Shown: piece after piece, positions 22,260 through 35,670 of the stretch
How the letters are laid out: each line of letters opens with the position of its first letter
Position numbering within the stretch: the first letter of the stretch is position 1
Assembly: GCA_023105745.1 (NCBI GenBank)
Contig: JALGQZ010000008.1
Span: 26,301,866-26,365,865 of the forward strand
Direction of reading: 5' to 3'
Origin: Austropuccinia psidii
Taxonomy: Eukaryota > Basidiomycota > Pucciniomycetes > Pucciniales > Sphaerophragmiaceae
Length of the DNA stretch: 64,000 nt
Notes under the pieces: generated by a model
What the model was told of the DNA's origin: nothing
The model's database searches: none
What the model saw: the letters and a program-made list of their open reading frames with translations, nothing else
Translations under genes and position numbers: made by a program

Positions 22260-25200
22260 CTATTTTTCAGGTTTTCTTTCATGTCTGAACCTTCTTAGTA
22301 GTTTATCAGAATTTGTTATATCTTTCTCAAGTAGCCATTCATCTTCTTGAGTTTAATTTCTATACCTTACAAGGTATTCCCTTTCTTTTTTGTTTCTTGT
22401 CCTTCTTTCTTTAAGGACTTTTACTATTTTCTTCTCCTCTCCTTCTTCCAAGGGGGGAATTTCAAGTGGGGGTTTATTTCTTAGTGGAAATAACTCTTTG
22501 TCACTTGAACTGTAAGGTCTTATTAGGCTTACAGGGAAACTTGGGTGTTTGTTCATTAGTTCCCCTGTGAGCTCCAATTGCACAGCATTGGGTCCATTAA
22601 GTGCTTTTATCATAAATGGTCCTGCAAAGGAATCTTTCAATTTCTTTGGACCTTTTATGTTATTGAAGTTAAGGGTTGATACTAGGACCAAGTTTCCTAC
22701 TTTGAAGTCAGGTGGCTTATGACTTTTATCGCATCTTTCTTTTGCATATTTGAAAGAATCTTGCATAAATCTGTTTGCATGGTGTCTTGCCTTATCAAGC
22801 ATTATCTTAAAACTGCTTGCTGTTGGATGTATATCCACTAAGTCCTTTTTGAGGGTATCATAAGGAAGTCTTTGATTCCAACCTTTTTCTAGCATTGCTG
22901 GTGGTTTGCCAGTAGAAGAATGGATTGATGTTTTATATGCCAGTTCAAGAGCTGGTATTAGTGTACACCAATCATGGGTAAAGCCATCAGAATCTTTGAA
23001 TTCTAGCCCATAAGCAAAGAATCTTCTGATCATGTCCTCTAAGGTCTGTATCATTCTTTCTGCTAAACCATCAGTTTGAGGATGGTAAGCTGTTGAGAAT
23101 GATAACTTTGTACCAAACAAGTTATGGAGATTTGTCCATAATGCTGAAGTGAACTTTGGGTCTCTTTCACTTATAATATTCTGGAATAATCCTGTATGGC
23201 TAATAACTTTATTCCATATCATTATGGCTGTGTCCATAGCTGTGTCATCTTTATGACATGGTAGGAACATGGGAGTTTTGCTATACCTTTCAACCAATAC
23301 TAGGCCTGCATTATAGCTTCTGTCTCCTCCTGGAGGTAATGCTGTTACCCAATCCATATGAACTATTTCCCAAGGGGATTTTGGTTCTTGGATTTGGATA
23401 ATAATTCCAAATTTCTTTCCTGTGGCTCTATTGGCTTTTTGACATCTGTCACAGGTTTGGCAGTATTCTATAACATCTTTCTTCCAATTTGGCCACCAAG
23501 AGCAGGTTTTCACCCTCTCTAGTGTCCTGTCTTCTGAAAGGTGTCCAGCTGCAACACTGTCATGACACTCATGTAAAATAGTGTTTATCAGGGTTCTATC
23601 TGTTAAGGCCATAACACATGTGTCTTTTGTTCTATGTTAAAGGATTCCATCAAGGAGGTGGAATTTTCCTTCATCATATTCCTTTTTCCATGTTTCATCT
23701 AGTTTTGATGAAAGTGATGGGTCTTTGCAGTCTTTCATTAGAAGTTGGCTTAAGATATGGCAATTTTTGTCTATCTTATAGCTTTCTTTAACTTGGTTAA
23801 AGAATTCTGTGCCAATGTCTGTAACACATATTCCTTCTATATGGTGTTCTTCTTGTGGTACCCATGCTGGATTGTCAGGGGTATTTGCTAGAGCCCATCT
23901 GCTAAGACCATCTGCATTTTTATGAATATTTGCAGATTTATGAACAATAGTCATATTTTCTCTATATTCTTGGATAGCAATTTGCCATCTCAGCATATGT
24001 CTATTTGGTGTTTTCATATTTAATAGAGATTTTACAGCATTACAGTCTGTAATCACATCAAATACTGTTCCATCCAAATAGTAATGTAATTTTTCTAAAG
24101 CCCACACTAAGCAGAGGCATTCCATTTGGCTTGCTCCATATCTTGCTTCTGTTGGCTTTATCTGTCTTGAAATAAAACAAATTGGTCCTTCCACTGGTTT
24201 ATTTTTGATAATTTGTGTCTGGTGTAGTGCAGCACCCAGTCCTTCTCCACAAGCATCAATGTAAAGTTTGAAGGGTAGTTTCCAATCTGGCATTAGAAGA
24301 AATGGGGCATTTGTTAAGGAATTTTTCAATTCTTCATATGCCTTGACTCTTTCTTCTGTCATTTCATAGACTGTTTGTTGCTCACATAGCTTATACAAGG
24401 ATTTAGCAATTTTTGCAAAGTCTTTTATATGCTGTCTATAGTAACCAGCAAATCCTAGAAACGATTGCATTTCTTTTTTGGTTTGGGGCATTGGTTTAAG
24501 TAGTACTGCTGCTAATTTATTCTTGTCTATGCCTAGACTAAGTCCAGATACAACATGTCCTAGTGCTTTTAATTCACTGTATGAAAAATGACACTTCTTC
24601 AAGGAAATTTTCATATTCACTTGGACTATTTTTTGTAGTACCCTTTCTAGTCTTGTAAGGTGACTTTCCCAAGTTTCTGAGCAAGCTATGATATCATAAA
24701 TATAGATGATTAACCATCCTTCTGATAATTCTTCAGGAAATATGGTATTCATCATCCTTTGATAATGGGAAGGTGCATTTTTTATGCCAAATAGCATTCT
24801 TAAGTATTCAGAAATTCCACAGTGGACTATTATCCTCAGTAGTTTTTTGGCATTGTCTGTTAAGACATTTTGATGAAAACCCTTTAAGGCATCCATAGCT
24901 GTGATGAACTTAGCTTGTGACAATTGTGTCAATGTCTCAGGGATCCTGGGTATTGGATACCTGTCTGGAATGGTATAGGTGTTCAGGGCTCTGAAGTCTC
25001 CTACCATCCTTGATTTTCCATTATGCCAGGTTATAATGACAGGTGTAGTGACTTCTACCTGTTCATTATGTCCTACCTTTCTTAATACTTCAAGGTCCAT
25101 TAATTCTTTAATGTGTACCTCTAAGGCTTCTCTAGCCCTTGGAATAGCTGGGTAAGCAGGTCTTCTTAGTAGAGGTGGGTAAGGTTTTTCCACATTAAGA

Positions 25201-27211
25201 ATTATATCCACTTCATGTCCAATTATGGCACCTAGTGGCTCTTTGTCAGTTGCAAAGGCATTTTTATACTTAAATAAGAGGTCAATCAATTTTTCTTTCA
25301 TTTTTTCTGTTAATTCTTGGTTGAATTCTGCCTCTTTAAGTTGTTCAGATATAAAAAGTTCCTTTTCTGGAATTTTTTCTTCATTCTTAATAACTGTGAT
25401 TTGTTTTTTGTTATTCAAGAAGCCAAACCTTTGTCTTTTGTTGTCTCCTATGGTAAAATATCTGTCCTTTTGGTTGGAGATATCTATACCATAAATTGAC
25501 AAGTAGTCATTCCCAAGTATGAAGTGATTACTAGTACAGCTGTCCATTACTACAAACTCTACTTGGATTCTGACACATTGTGAGGGATGAGGAAAAATTA
25601 GTGTTAAATCAATTATTCCAAGGGGCTTCATGCTCTCACTTGCACTACTAAATTTGACACCTTGTATTGGCATAAGTTTTTCTTGCCAGTCTGGGACAAT
25701 GGTTTTTAAATAACTTTTACCAACACAGGTGCAATATGCTCCTGTATCTAAGTTAACTTTTCCTCCTTGGTTATCAACCATAAAAATACTTATACTTGAT
25801 TTTCCAGCTGTATATCCCATTCCTCTTGCAGGTTTGGTCCTATACATTTTGGCATCTTGTATATTTGTTAGGTTTGTGTCAGATGTCCCAACTTGTGGTA
25901 AGTTTGAGTTAACATCCAGTACTTCATAAATTATATCAATATTATTAATTTGTGAATTAATTATATTGATTTCATCACTTTCAGAGCTTTCTGACTCTTC
26001 TGTCTCTTTTTCAGAGTCAGATTCCTCTTCTTTGTCATTGTGGTTTTCTGTTTCCACAATTTCATTAATCTTTGCCTTTTTAAGGCAATTATTGGCTAAA
26101 TGTCCAATACCTCCACACTTATGGCATTTTTTTTGCTCATTATTGTTGGATGTATTGGGCTTGAAGGATTCTTTTGATTTATCTTTTTTGATAAATGGTT
26201 TATTTGGGCTTTTAATGTCCAATTTCTTCCAAGTGCTTCCAATTTTGGTTCTTTTCACTATGTCTTCTAGTGCATTAATATACTCTTCTGTGGAGCATGG
26301 TTCTATACACCTGCTTATGAGGGCATTTTCTAGCTCTGCTCCACATTTCTTGAGTATTTTCATATGCACCATTTTTTGTGACATTTCTGCGTAAAATGCA
26401 TTAATTCTTTCAACTTGTTTTAAGAACCAAGTTAAGGGTTTGTCTTTGTCTGGGTCAAAGAAAGAATTTTCAAATGCATTTTCTATTTTGTACCTCCAGG
26501 CATCATTAGCCCACTTGGTGATTATTTCTTGTTTCCACCAAGACCAGGTATTTTTGCCATTTGTTTGTCTTATGCCATAATACCATCTTTTTGCAGATCT
26601 TTCAAACAATGAATGTAATCTTGCAGTGATGAATTCATCTGGTATGGCATAATCTTCTTGTAGCATGTCAATTGTTTTGATAAATGACATGTGGTCATAT
26701 TCACCTTCCCCTGTGAATGTTGGCCACTCTTTTAATTGAGGTGCTTCCTTCATTAAGACTTGGTTATTGTCTTGGTGACTCAAGTCTGTTATGAATGGAT
26801 TTTTTAATTCCTCTTTTGGTTTAACAGGGCTTCTTATGTGAGAAAATGGTGTTGATAACTTTGGCATATTTAAATTAGCCTCATTAATCTTATCCATTTT
26901 TTCAGTAATAAGCCTTATTTCACTTTGAATGTCATCTTTCAGATGAATTCTTGCTTCATCACTCTTTTCCACATGGTCCAAAAGTAACTTTTGGTGTGAT
27001 GAAGTCTTTTCTTCAAATTTTTCTACACAAATACTTAATTTGTTGAATTTTTCTGTAAGATTGTCAATACTCAGGTCATAATTGATTGTCAAAGTTTTTT
27101 CTTTGATATTACTTATGTATTTATACAACTCTTGTTGTCCTTGTATTAATTTCTGAGTATTGTCAATTAATACTTTTGGTTTATTATTTTCAATCATAAA
27201 TTTTATGTTAT
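22260..27211 (-). pseudogene. Pol and C-terminal Gag of Bb
   Basis: A frame shared with the family A polyprotein runs from the element C insertion (27211) down to TAG at 22260. It has KWANDAW intact, a zinc knuckle [14 protein letters not shown], a protease DTG (LDTGAYC), RT, RNase H (LYIDAC), integrase and a chromodomain end. Defects are TAA at 23637-23639 (Tyr in sister copies) and TAA at 22353 within the chromodomain. RT YIDD is changed to YIYD (24696-24698), and integrase SDRD is changed to SERD. Function is lost, although most of the frame survives. Confidence 0.9.
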
Positions 27212-27990
27212 TGTCACAGCCAAGGAGGCAGGGGCATTACCAATCATCTTCAACAATCATTACTTCATTGATACCCTTCAAAACCCAATCAGCAACAATC
27301 ATTATTTCATTGATACCCTTCAAAACCCAATCAGCAAGGGGGTTTCATTCAACATTCTCCAAATACAGTTTTCATACCTCAATACAATTTTCATACAGGC
27401 AAGACCCAAATACAGGATTCACCAAATACAGGCCTGTCATCAATACAGGCGCAAATATCTGTATTGACTGTATAACCTGTATTGGATTCACCAATACAGG
27501 ATTCAATCCCACATCCAACTTCTTCCAGCATACAGGCCAGTATCTCAACACTCAAACTCCAAGGCTGGTATTTCTCACATATACCAGCCCCTCTTCATCC
27601 ACCTGGGGGTTTTTCCCCCAGTTAATTAAAATATTGGATTTATTATTTAATATTATTTTATTTCTCATTAAGAAATATTATTTTATTATTTATTAAGTTA
27701 GTCTTTGCCTTCCCTCACCTGTTCAGTAGAGTCCTGGTGGCCATATCCTTTATCAATCCTTTTCTCTTTTCTGAACAGGTTGAAACAGTGGTACAAGATT
27801 ATTTGTGGTTGGCTCTTTATTATTGCTTTTGTTTTCCTCTCATATCTTTTAGTTCTTATTACTTTATGACTAGAAAATTATTATCTTATTTCATTACTCT
27901 TATCATTTGAGTATTCCTTCTGAGCCCTCCATAAGTAAGTCTGTTCACTGAGTGCCAGGCCCTCTCCATTTTAGAAGAGCCCCTGTGACA
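27212..27990 (+). repeat. 5' LTR of C (779 bp)
   Basis: It begins TGTCACAGCC and ends CCCTGTGACA. It contains repeated CAATACAG words and a hairpin around CTGGGGGTTTTTCCCCCAG. It is 19 bp longer than the 3' LTR through one extra copy of a TTTTCATAC-containing unit near 27370-27400. An obvious tRNA primer site was not seen directly after it. Confidence 0.95.
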
Positions 27991-28777
27991 TTATTTTAAT
28001 TAACTCATAATTGCTTCTTTTTCTTTCATTCATTTTATTCATTTCTCTCATTCTTCAATTATGATCTCTTCATGATTTTATGATTTTTATGATTTTTATG
28101 ATTTCATTATCTCTAATCAATTTTCATCTCATTCATTTCATTCAAATGAGAATTGATTCTCTTTCTCATTCCAAAGATTCTGCTGACCATTTCACTTTAT
28201 TCTTTATCATTCTCATTTCTCTTTTTGTCTGAATTAAGGTTTTTATCAGGTTATTTGAGTGGAATTATTTGGGTTAATTGATTCATCATTCAGGGATTTT
28301 ATTGATTTGGGGTATTCAGTGATTTTGGTTTTGAAATTTCTCAAGCTTATTGATTGATTCCTCAAGACATTGATTTCACCTCAAGATTTTGAATTGACTT
28401 TGATTGAATTGATTTTGATTGAATTGATTTGATTCCTTAAGATAGCTGAATTATCCTCAAGATTTGATTTGATTTATTGATTTGAATTTTATTCCTAAAG
28501 AAAATTGAATTGATTTTTTAAGATATTGGTTGAATTCCTCAAGACTTAATTGATTTGATTTTGAATTGACTTGATTTACTTGATTTGACTTATTGATTGA
28601 AATTGATTATTCATAAGAATTTGACTTTGTCATCTTCACTCTTCAAGATTTATTCATATTGATTCACTTCAAGACTGTTTATTGATTCTTCAAGCTCATC
28701 AAGATTCTCATTTAATTTGATTTGGTCAAGCCTTATTTTATTCAAAGTATCATCAAGTTTTTATTCATTCTTCTTTC
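27991..28777 (+). other. Leader of C, TTGATT-rich
   Basis: This is the non-coding stretch between LTR and gag. From about 28255 to 28700 it is dominated by irregular repeats of TTGATTGA, GAATTGATT and TCAAGA. No TGG-type primer site was seen at its start, so self-priming or an unusual primer is possible. Confidence 0.6.
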
Positions 28778-30139
28778 ATGATGCCAGTTCAGCATAGCCC
28801 ACCAGCCAAGAATACAAGATCCCAGAGACATCAAGCTGTTCTCACTCCTACAGCAAGGGCTCCTCTTGACCGCACACCATCAGTTCATCAACTGAGTGCA
28901 AATTTGGACAGAGGACCACCAATGGAAGGAGCAGCACCCTCCAGAAGAGGAGGTGTGAAGTCTAGAAGATCAAGATCATTCTCTGGACTATTGGGTGGTT
29001 ATCCTGGTGTTTCTCAAGGGCCTAGAAGTAGATTGGGGGAAGCTGAAGATGAGGAGGGGGAGGAGTCTGTGGAAGAGGAAGAATCTGAGGAGACTGAAGT
29101 GGCAGCTGCCTTGGCAGGTGCTCCTGAAGCTCCTGAGGCTCCAAATCTAGCCCTTTCTAATCAACCTTCTGTCTCTCAAGCTGAACCGAATTTCCTCAAG
29201 ATGATGGAGCAAATGACTCAGTTTATGGGACAACTCACTCAAGAAGTTGCCCCAAGGGACACTTCAAAGGTCCCTGCATTCAAGACTCCATCAATGAAGG
29301 CACCTGATTCTTTTGATGGTACTAAAGCTCATAAATTGAGAGGATTCATTCAATCCTGTCAATTAATCTTTTATAATGACCCAGAAAACTTCTTCTCTGA
29401 CAGGAAGAAGGTGCTTTACTCAACTTCTTTTCTTACTGGTAGAGCTGGAAAATGGATTGAACCTTACCTCTCAAATATCTCCAATGAAGACCCTTCTTAT
29501 CTCCTCAATAACTGGCAGTTATTTGAAACCCAGTTATTCACTCTGTTTGGTGATCCCAATGAAGTCAGAAAAGCTGAACAAGAGTTGGACAGTTTGAGGA
29601 TGAGAGAAAGTGGTCAAGTTTCCTTGTACATAGATGATTTCAGAAGTTTAATGTCAAGAATTGGAGACTGGGGGGAAAGGGCCTATATTCATGTGTATAG
29701 GAGAAGCTTGGCATCAAGATTGTTGGACCAGTAGGCTTCTCACCCTGGAACTTTTGATAGTCTTCAAGAACTCATGGACATCACCTTGGAATTAGATACC
29801 AGGTACCATGAGAGGCAGAAGGAAAAGGGCAGTCATAAAGAGAAGAAGCCTCCCATCAGTGGGTCCAATTCCTCCAAGCCCCCTCAAAGTTCATCATCAA
29901 AGAAGCCTTATCACAAGAAGAATAAGAAGGGGCAGAATTTTCAAGTGTCCAAAGACAAGCTTCATGCTGCTCTCCTCAATAAGGACCACAAATTGATTGG
30001 CTCTGAAAAGGGGAGGAGGATTAAAGAAGGCTTGTGCAATTATTGTGGTGGTAAACACCCATTTGAAAAATGCTTCAAGAGGCCTGAGAATAGGCAAGGG
30101 TCATCAAAAGGGTTCCCTAGCAAGCAGGGAAAAGCCTGA
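28778..30139 (+). pseudogene. Gag of C, one in-frame TAG
   Basis: Gag reads from ATG 28778 to TGA 30137-30139 with one TAG at 29732-29734, in SRLLDQ before ASHPGTF, where Leu is expected. It has a basic, Pro-rich N-terminus, an acidic stretch (EDEEGEESVEEEESEE) and a capsid-type region (PDSFDGTKAHKLRGFI). The C-terminal zinc knuckle is CNYCGGKHPFEKC, which has one residue less than usual between the second Cys and His. From memory, close relatives are annotated in Austropuccinia psidii; this was not checked. Confidence 0.88.
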
Positions 30140-30174
30140 GTGGGAATAAAGATGTGTTCAATGGTTCTCACTTA
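30127..30174 (+). promoter_or_regulatory. Programmed -1 ribosomal frameshift signal, gag/pol of C
   Basis: The slippery heptamer G GGA AAA (30127-30133) is in the correct phase of the gag frame, followed by GCC and the gag stop TGA. A stem of 10 pairs can form between TGAGTGGGAA (30137-30146) and TTCTCACTTA (30165-30174), with an 18-base loop and two to three G-U pairs. Slipping back one base leads directly into the open pol frame. Confidence 0.75.
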
Positions 30175-33100
30175 TTTCCTTCAAGAGCACAATTGTGCAC
30201 TCTGAATACTAGTGTCAAGAAATCTTTAAAATTTCTTATTTTTTCTTCAATCTCTGATATTTTTTATAGTATTCTCATTGATTCTGGTGCTACAAACTCC
30301 TTTATTGCAAAGAATTTTGTTCTCAAGTACTCATTGACCATGTCAGAGCTCCCTGAAAAGATTTCTCTTTTCATTTTGGATTCCAATAAATCCACTTCCC
30401 TGTTCATCACCCATTATACCAAGTGGGTTGTTGACTTACCTTCCTTTTCAAGCTTTGAATGGGATTTCTTTATCATAGATTCACCCAAGGGAGAAGAACT
30501 GATATTGGGCTATGATTTTCTTTACCATTTTAATCCCATTATTGATTGGAAAAATGGATTGATCACCTATGATTCTAGTGGTATTATTTCTTCTACTAGT
30601 AATGAATTTTCTACTGCTGTCAACAGTGTTGCTCTGGTTGGTAAACTTAAGACACCTTCCCTTCCTCCTTCTGTGCATAACCCCTCCATTTTTCCCTCTC
30701 AGTCATTACTTCCATTAAGAGATGAAGTCTTCAAAGAGATAAAAGATGTTGGAGAAGATGTTGCTATATCTTCACTTCACCTCTTTCAAGGGGATATGGA
30801 CCTTCCTCCTTTATCTTTTCATGCCTCCCTGGAGGAGCAGTGGGATGAGGAGGAAGAGCCAGAAGAGATTGAAACGGTGCTGAAGGTAGTCCCTCCTGTT
30901 TATCACAAATATTTGGATGTATTCTCCAAAGTGAAAGCAGAGAAACTTCCTCCACACCATGCCTGTGATCATCATATCTAACTGGAGGGTCTTCTACCTC
31001 CAGTTGGTGTTATCTACTCTTTATCAAAGAATGAGTCAGAAACACTGCAGGCCTACATTTCAGAGAATGTAGAGAAAGGTTTCATCAGACCAAGCTCCTC
31101 CTCAACAGCAGCACCTGTCCTTTTTGTTAAGAAAAAGGATGGTGGTCTTCGTTTGTGTGTTGACTACCGCAAACTTAATGCTGTCACTAGGAAGAACAGG
31201 TATCCTGTTCCTCCAATGAATCAGCTTCTTACTGTCTTTAATGGTGCTACTATCTTCTCCAAGATAGATCTGCGTGGTTCTTATAATCTCCTGAGAATTA
31301 AAGAGGGGGATGAGCATTTAACTGCCTTTAGAACCAAATATGGTAGTTATGAGTATTTGGTTATGCCATTTGGCTTAACCAATGCTCCAGCTTCATTCCA
31401 AAATCTTGTGAATGATAACGTTGCAGATTATTTGGATATTTTTGTTGTAGTGTACTTAGATGATATTATGGTCTTCTCTAGCTCTTTAGATGAACATGTT
31501 AAACATGTGGCCTCTGTTCTCCAAAGACTGAGAGACAATAATTTGTTTGCTAAAGCCTCCAAGTGTGTATTCCATGCCTCAAGTGTGGAATACTTGGGCT
31601 ATGTTGTTTCAAGTGGGGGCCTCAAGATGGATTCTTCAAAGGTTCAACAAATCCTCAATTGGCCTCAGCCCAAGAACATCAAGGCCCTCCAATCTTTTCT
31701 TGGCTTTGCCAACTTTTATCATCATTTCATTAAAAATTATTCCAAAAAAATCTCTGCTCTCACTTCCCTCCTTAAAAAAGATTCTCCCTTGATCTTCAAT
31801 GAGGAAGCTCTTAGTCAGTTTCAAATACTCAAAGAAGCTTTCACCACTGCTCCTATTCTCTCTCATTTTAATCCTTCTCTACCAACTATTGTAGAGACTA
31901 ATGCTTCTGATTATGCCTTGGGTGCTGTACTTAGTCAGGTGAATGACTCAGGAAAGCATCCCATTGCATTTGATAGTCGCAAGCTCTTACCAGCTGAACT
32001 CAACTATGAAATTCATGACAAGGAACTCCTTGGCATACTTTGGGCTCTCAAGCGCTGGAGAGCTTTTCTCCTTTCTCTTTCTGATTCATTTGAGGTCTTG
32101 ACAGACCATTGTTCCCTTCAGTATTTTATGTCCTCTAAAGTCCTTACTTGTTGTCAAGCCCGTTGGGCTGAATTCCTATCCGAATTCCATTTTATCATCA
32201 CTTACCACCCAGGCAGGCTGGCCACTTTACCAGATGCCTTGTCACGTCGGGACGACGTGTACCCAGAGAGGGGGGTGGATTTCATCAGCAAGAATCCTCA
32301 AAATTTTCATCAAGTTCTCAAGCAAAATGAAATTCAAGAGGCAAGATTCTTTTCAATAAAAGTTGATATTTTTTCAGATGTATTTTATAAAATTCAAAGA
32401 CAAGTATGGCAAGACAAAGATTATAAGGAAATCATCAAGAAATTAGCAAGAGGAGAATCAGTCCCAGACTATTCTCTTGAACCTCAAGCAAAACTATTAT
32501 TGTTCAAAGATAGAGTAGTCATTCCAAGCAATCATGAAATTCAATTGGACATTCTTCAAAAGCGTCATGACTCACCGTTGGCTGGCCAACCTGGCCAGGA
32601 GAAGACCCTCAAGCTCATCAAGAGGGATTTTTATTGGGCTGGCATGAATCAAATCATCAAGAACTATGTGTCCTCATGTCAGCAATGTTCAAGAAACAAG
32701 AACATCCACCATAAGAAGTTTGGGTTACTCAAGCCTCTTCAAATTCCATCTGGTCCTTGGAATTCTTTATCAATGGACTTTATCACTCAATTGCCCTTGT
32801 CAAGCAACTTTGATTCAATTTTAGTAGTTGTAGACATATTTTCAAAAATGGCAATATTTATTCCAACTTATTCAACAATCACTGCTTTGGACTTAGCTCA
32901 AATATTCATTAATCATGTCTTTTCCAAACATGGTCTTCCAATCAGTATTGTTAGTGATAGAGGTTCATTATTTGTTTCATCATTTTGGACTCAATTGTGT
33001 CAGCAGCTCAAGATATCAAGAGATCTTTCAACTGTCTTTCACCCTGAAACAGATGGACAGACAGAGAGGGTAAATCAGATTCTAGAACAGTATCTTTGGA

Positions 33101-33873
33101 TGTATCTCAGTTACCATCAAGATGACTGGCACACCTGGCTCCCTCTGGCTGAATTTCCCTATAATAATGCAGAACATTCATCAACAAAACAGTCTCCATT
33201 TTTCACTATTTATGGAAGAAATCCCAGCTTTAATTCAATTCACATTTCTCAAGATACACCTGCTGGAAAGTTATCATCAAAACTCCAATCAGTACAGCAA
33301 GTTGTCAAAGAAGAATTAGAGTCAGCAATAAAGCGTTTTAAGAAGTATGCAGATAAAAATAGAGCAATTCCACCTGATTTCCAACCTGGGGAAAAAGTAT
33401 GGCTAGCTTCCAAGAACATCAAGACAACCAGACCCACCAAGAGACTTTCAGAAATATGGTTGGGACCCTTTGAAGTTCTCAAGAAGATTGGCAGCCATGC
33501 ATATCACCTCAAGTTGCCTCAACAATGGAAGTCAGTTCACCCTGTCTTCCATGTGTCCTTGTTAGAACCAGTGAAGCAATCAACTATCCCAAATTGACAC
33601 CAATTGCCACCACCTCCAGTAATAGTGGAAGAGCAAGAAGAATGGGAAGTGGCTCAGGTTCTGGACTCAAAACTCAAGGGAGGTGCATTATGGTATTTAG
33701 TGGAGTGGAAAGGATTCAATGAAGACCCAGAAAGAGCAACTTGGGAACCAGCTTCCAACCTTACCAACTCCCCAGAACTTGTCAAGGATTTTCACACTTT
33801 GTATCCAGACAAGCCTGGCCCAAATGCCTCAAGAGGTTTATTTATGGTGCTTGGTGGGGATTGGAGTTTATGA
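30130..33873 (+). pseudogene. Pol of C with chromodomain, two in-frame stops
   Basis: Pol lies in the -1 frame relative to gag. Protease has LIDSGAT (about 30280). RT has CVDYRKLNAV and YLDD (about 31453), followed by RNase H and integrase. A chromodomain (WYLVEWKGF, then EDPERATWEP) is at 33630-33800. Stops occur at 30979-30981 (TAA) and 33595-33597 (TGA, just before the chromodomain). RNase H reads ETNASD where ETDASD is usual (31900-31902), losing a catalytic Asp. The integrase zinc domain reads GQPGQ where GHPGQ is usual (32587-32589), losing a zinc ligand. The integrase DDE residues (MDFIT, VSDRG, TERVN) are intact. Confidence 0.92.
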
Positions 33874-35670
33874 AAGTAAGTTCCTCTCCTGGAATGCACC
33901 TTTAAGGGGGTATTCTACCCAAATTTGTTGTAAGCATCACCTTGGCCACTTTGTGAGCACTTGTCAATTCTTTGGACAGGTTCAGAAGGCCTTGCAACAT
34001 CATACCCTCAAGATTTGGACTTTTCATCAAGATATGGCCCAATCTTGCTCTTATTTTCTTTTCTTTCTTTAATCATGCCATAAATTATCTTTCAAGACAT
34101 TCATTACCACAATTCATGTTATGGCATAGTCTCTTTTCATTTATGGTGCTTGGTGGGGAGTGGAAGTTATGAGCTTGGTGGGGAGTGGAAGTTATGAAAG
34201 TAAGTTCCATCTCCTGGTATGCATCCCTGAGGGGTCTACTTCTTGTAAAACATTACCTTGGCCACGCTGTGAGCATCAAATGCTTGATTTTATCTTTCAG
34301 AAAATTTTGGCCAAAATCAAGCAGCTCACCACAAGAAGGACAACCCTCAGGCATTTTTTATTTCTTTCTTTACTCTCTTTTTCTCTCAATTCTTTTTATT
34401 TTTTATTTTTTATTTCATTTTCTTTACTTGTATCTTTTATTTTAATTTTCTATTTTTATTTTTATTTCTTATTTCAAAAAGCAGTAGTCATCACTCCCAT
34501 ATCACGTTTGGGGAGTCAATCCATTCAATAATCAAATAGCAAAACACTAGTAATGGTAAAGACCACCTAAAGATAACCCTCATCAAAACTTCTTCAAGTC
34601 AGCCTTGAACTCATTCCTTAAGATCAAAATTGAAAGCCAAAAACCCAATCAGCAAGGAATTTATGGCAATTGACCAGTCAAGGAGGAGATAAGAAGAAAG
34701 ACCTTCAGGAAGAAATCAAGATCAAAAAGGAAAACCCTGCTTCAAATGGCCCAATTGGCCAATTTCATGTATTTATGCACTTGGGCACAAATGGCCATAT
34801 CAAACCTCAAAACTTCAAAATAGCTCGTTTTTATCATTTTTCATCAAAATATGCTTAATTAGGCATATTGGCAAATTTGCGCATTTCTGTGCATTTGCGC
34901 ACTTTTGTACAAAAGGCCTGTTTATCTTGTCAAAAGGCTTCAAAAGGCCTTTTTGGCCAATTTCATCATAATTGCGCAAAATGGCCAGAACACCTTATAG
35001 GCCATTTTTCCATCATTAATCAACTTTTTCAATTTTTTCACCAATATATGCCATTATGGCATATATGCGCATTTTGCGCAAAATGGCCAGAACACCTTTT
35101 AAGGCCATTTTTTCATCATTAATCAAATTTTTCAATTTTTTCACCAATATATGCCATTATGGCATATATGCGCATTTGCACATTTTGCGCATTTTTGCGC
35201 ACTTTGCGCAAATTGGCCAAAATCCCCTTCAATCACAAAATCAGGGATTTTGGCCAGGACTTCTGAAATGGTCCAAAACCTCAAGTATTGGCCACTTCAT
35301 GCCAACACTCTCAAGATTCACAATTATGATGAAATCAGGTGTTCTTGGGACATAAGCCCAGGTCACCCCCTTTTCAAAAGCCATGAGGACTCAAGAAAAG
35401 TTTAGTGAAGACCCTCAAGACAAGAATGAACATTATTTCAGAAGAATGAAGGCATTTTGAAGGAAAAGAGGGAATCCAGAATCAAGATCAAGGGGAAGAT
35501 ACCTACAAGTGAGTAAATGAAGATTTTTGTTTGAGTATTGATTGAAGAAGAAAGTTTAATGGGATACATTTAAGGAATTGGGGGAAAAAACTGTATGGAT
35601 TGATTGCAAGCTCATCAAGACTCACTATACTTATGGTGCTCAGAGCTCATCACTTTCAAGAGGGGGATAA
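33874..35670 (+). repeat. Long 3' noncoding region of C with local repeats
   Basis: No coding frame was recognised. A block containing GGTGCTTGGTGGGGA followed by GAAAGTAAGTTCC occurs at about 33845 and again, partly doubled, at 34145-34205. From 34860 to 35220 the sequence carries repeats built on TGCGCATTTTGCGCA and TATGCCATTATGGCATA. Two neighbouring units of about 100 bp near 34980-35170 share CAAAATGGCCAGAACACC. A polypurine tract (AGAGGGGGATAA, 35659-35670) abuts the 3' LTR. Confidence 0.7.

Noticed and set aside
27991..28777. TTGATT-rich leader of C as a centromeric or satellite array
   Set aside because: It is short, irregular and confined to the element's leader.
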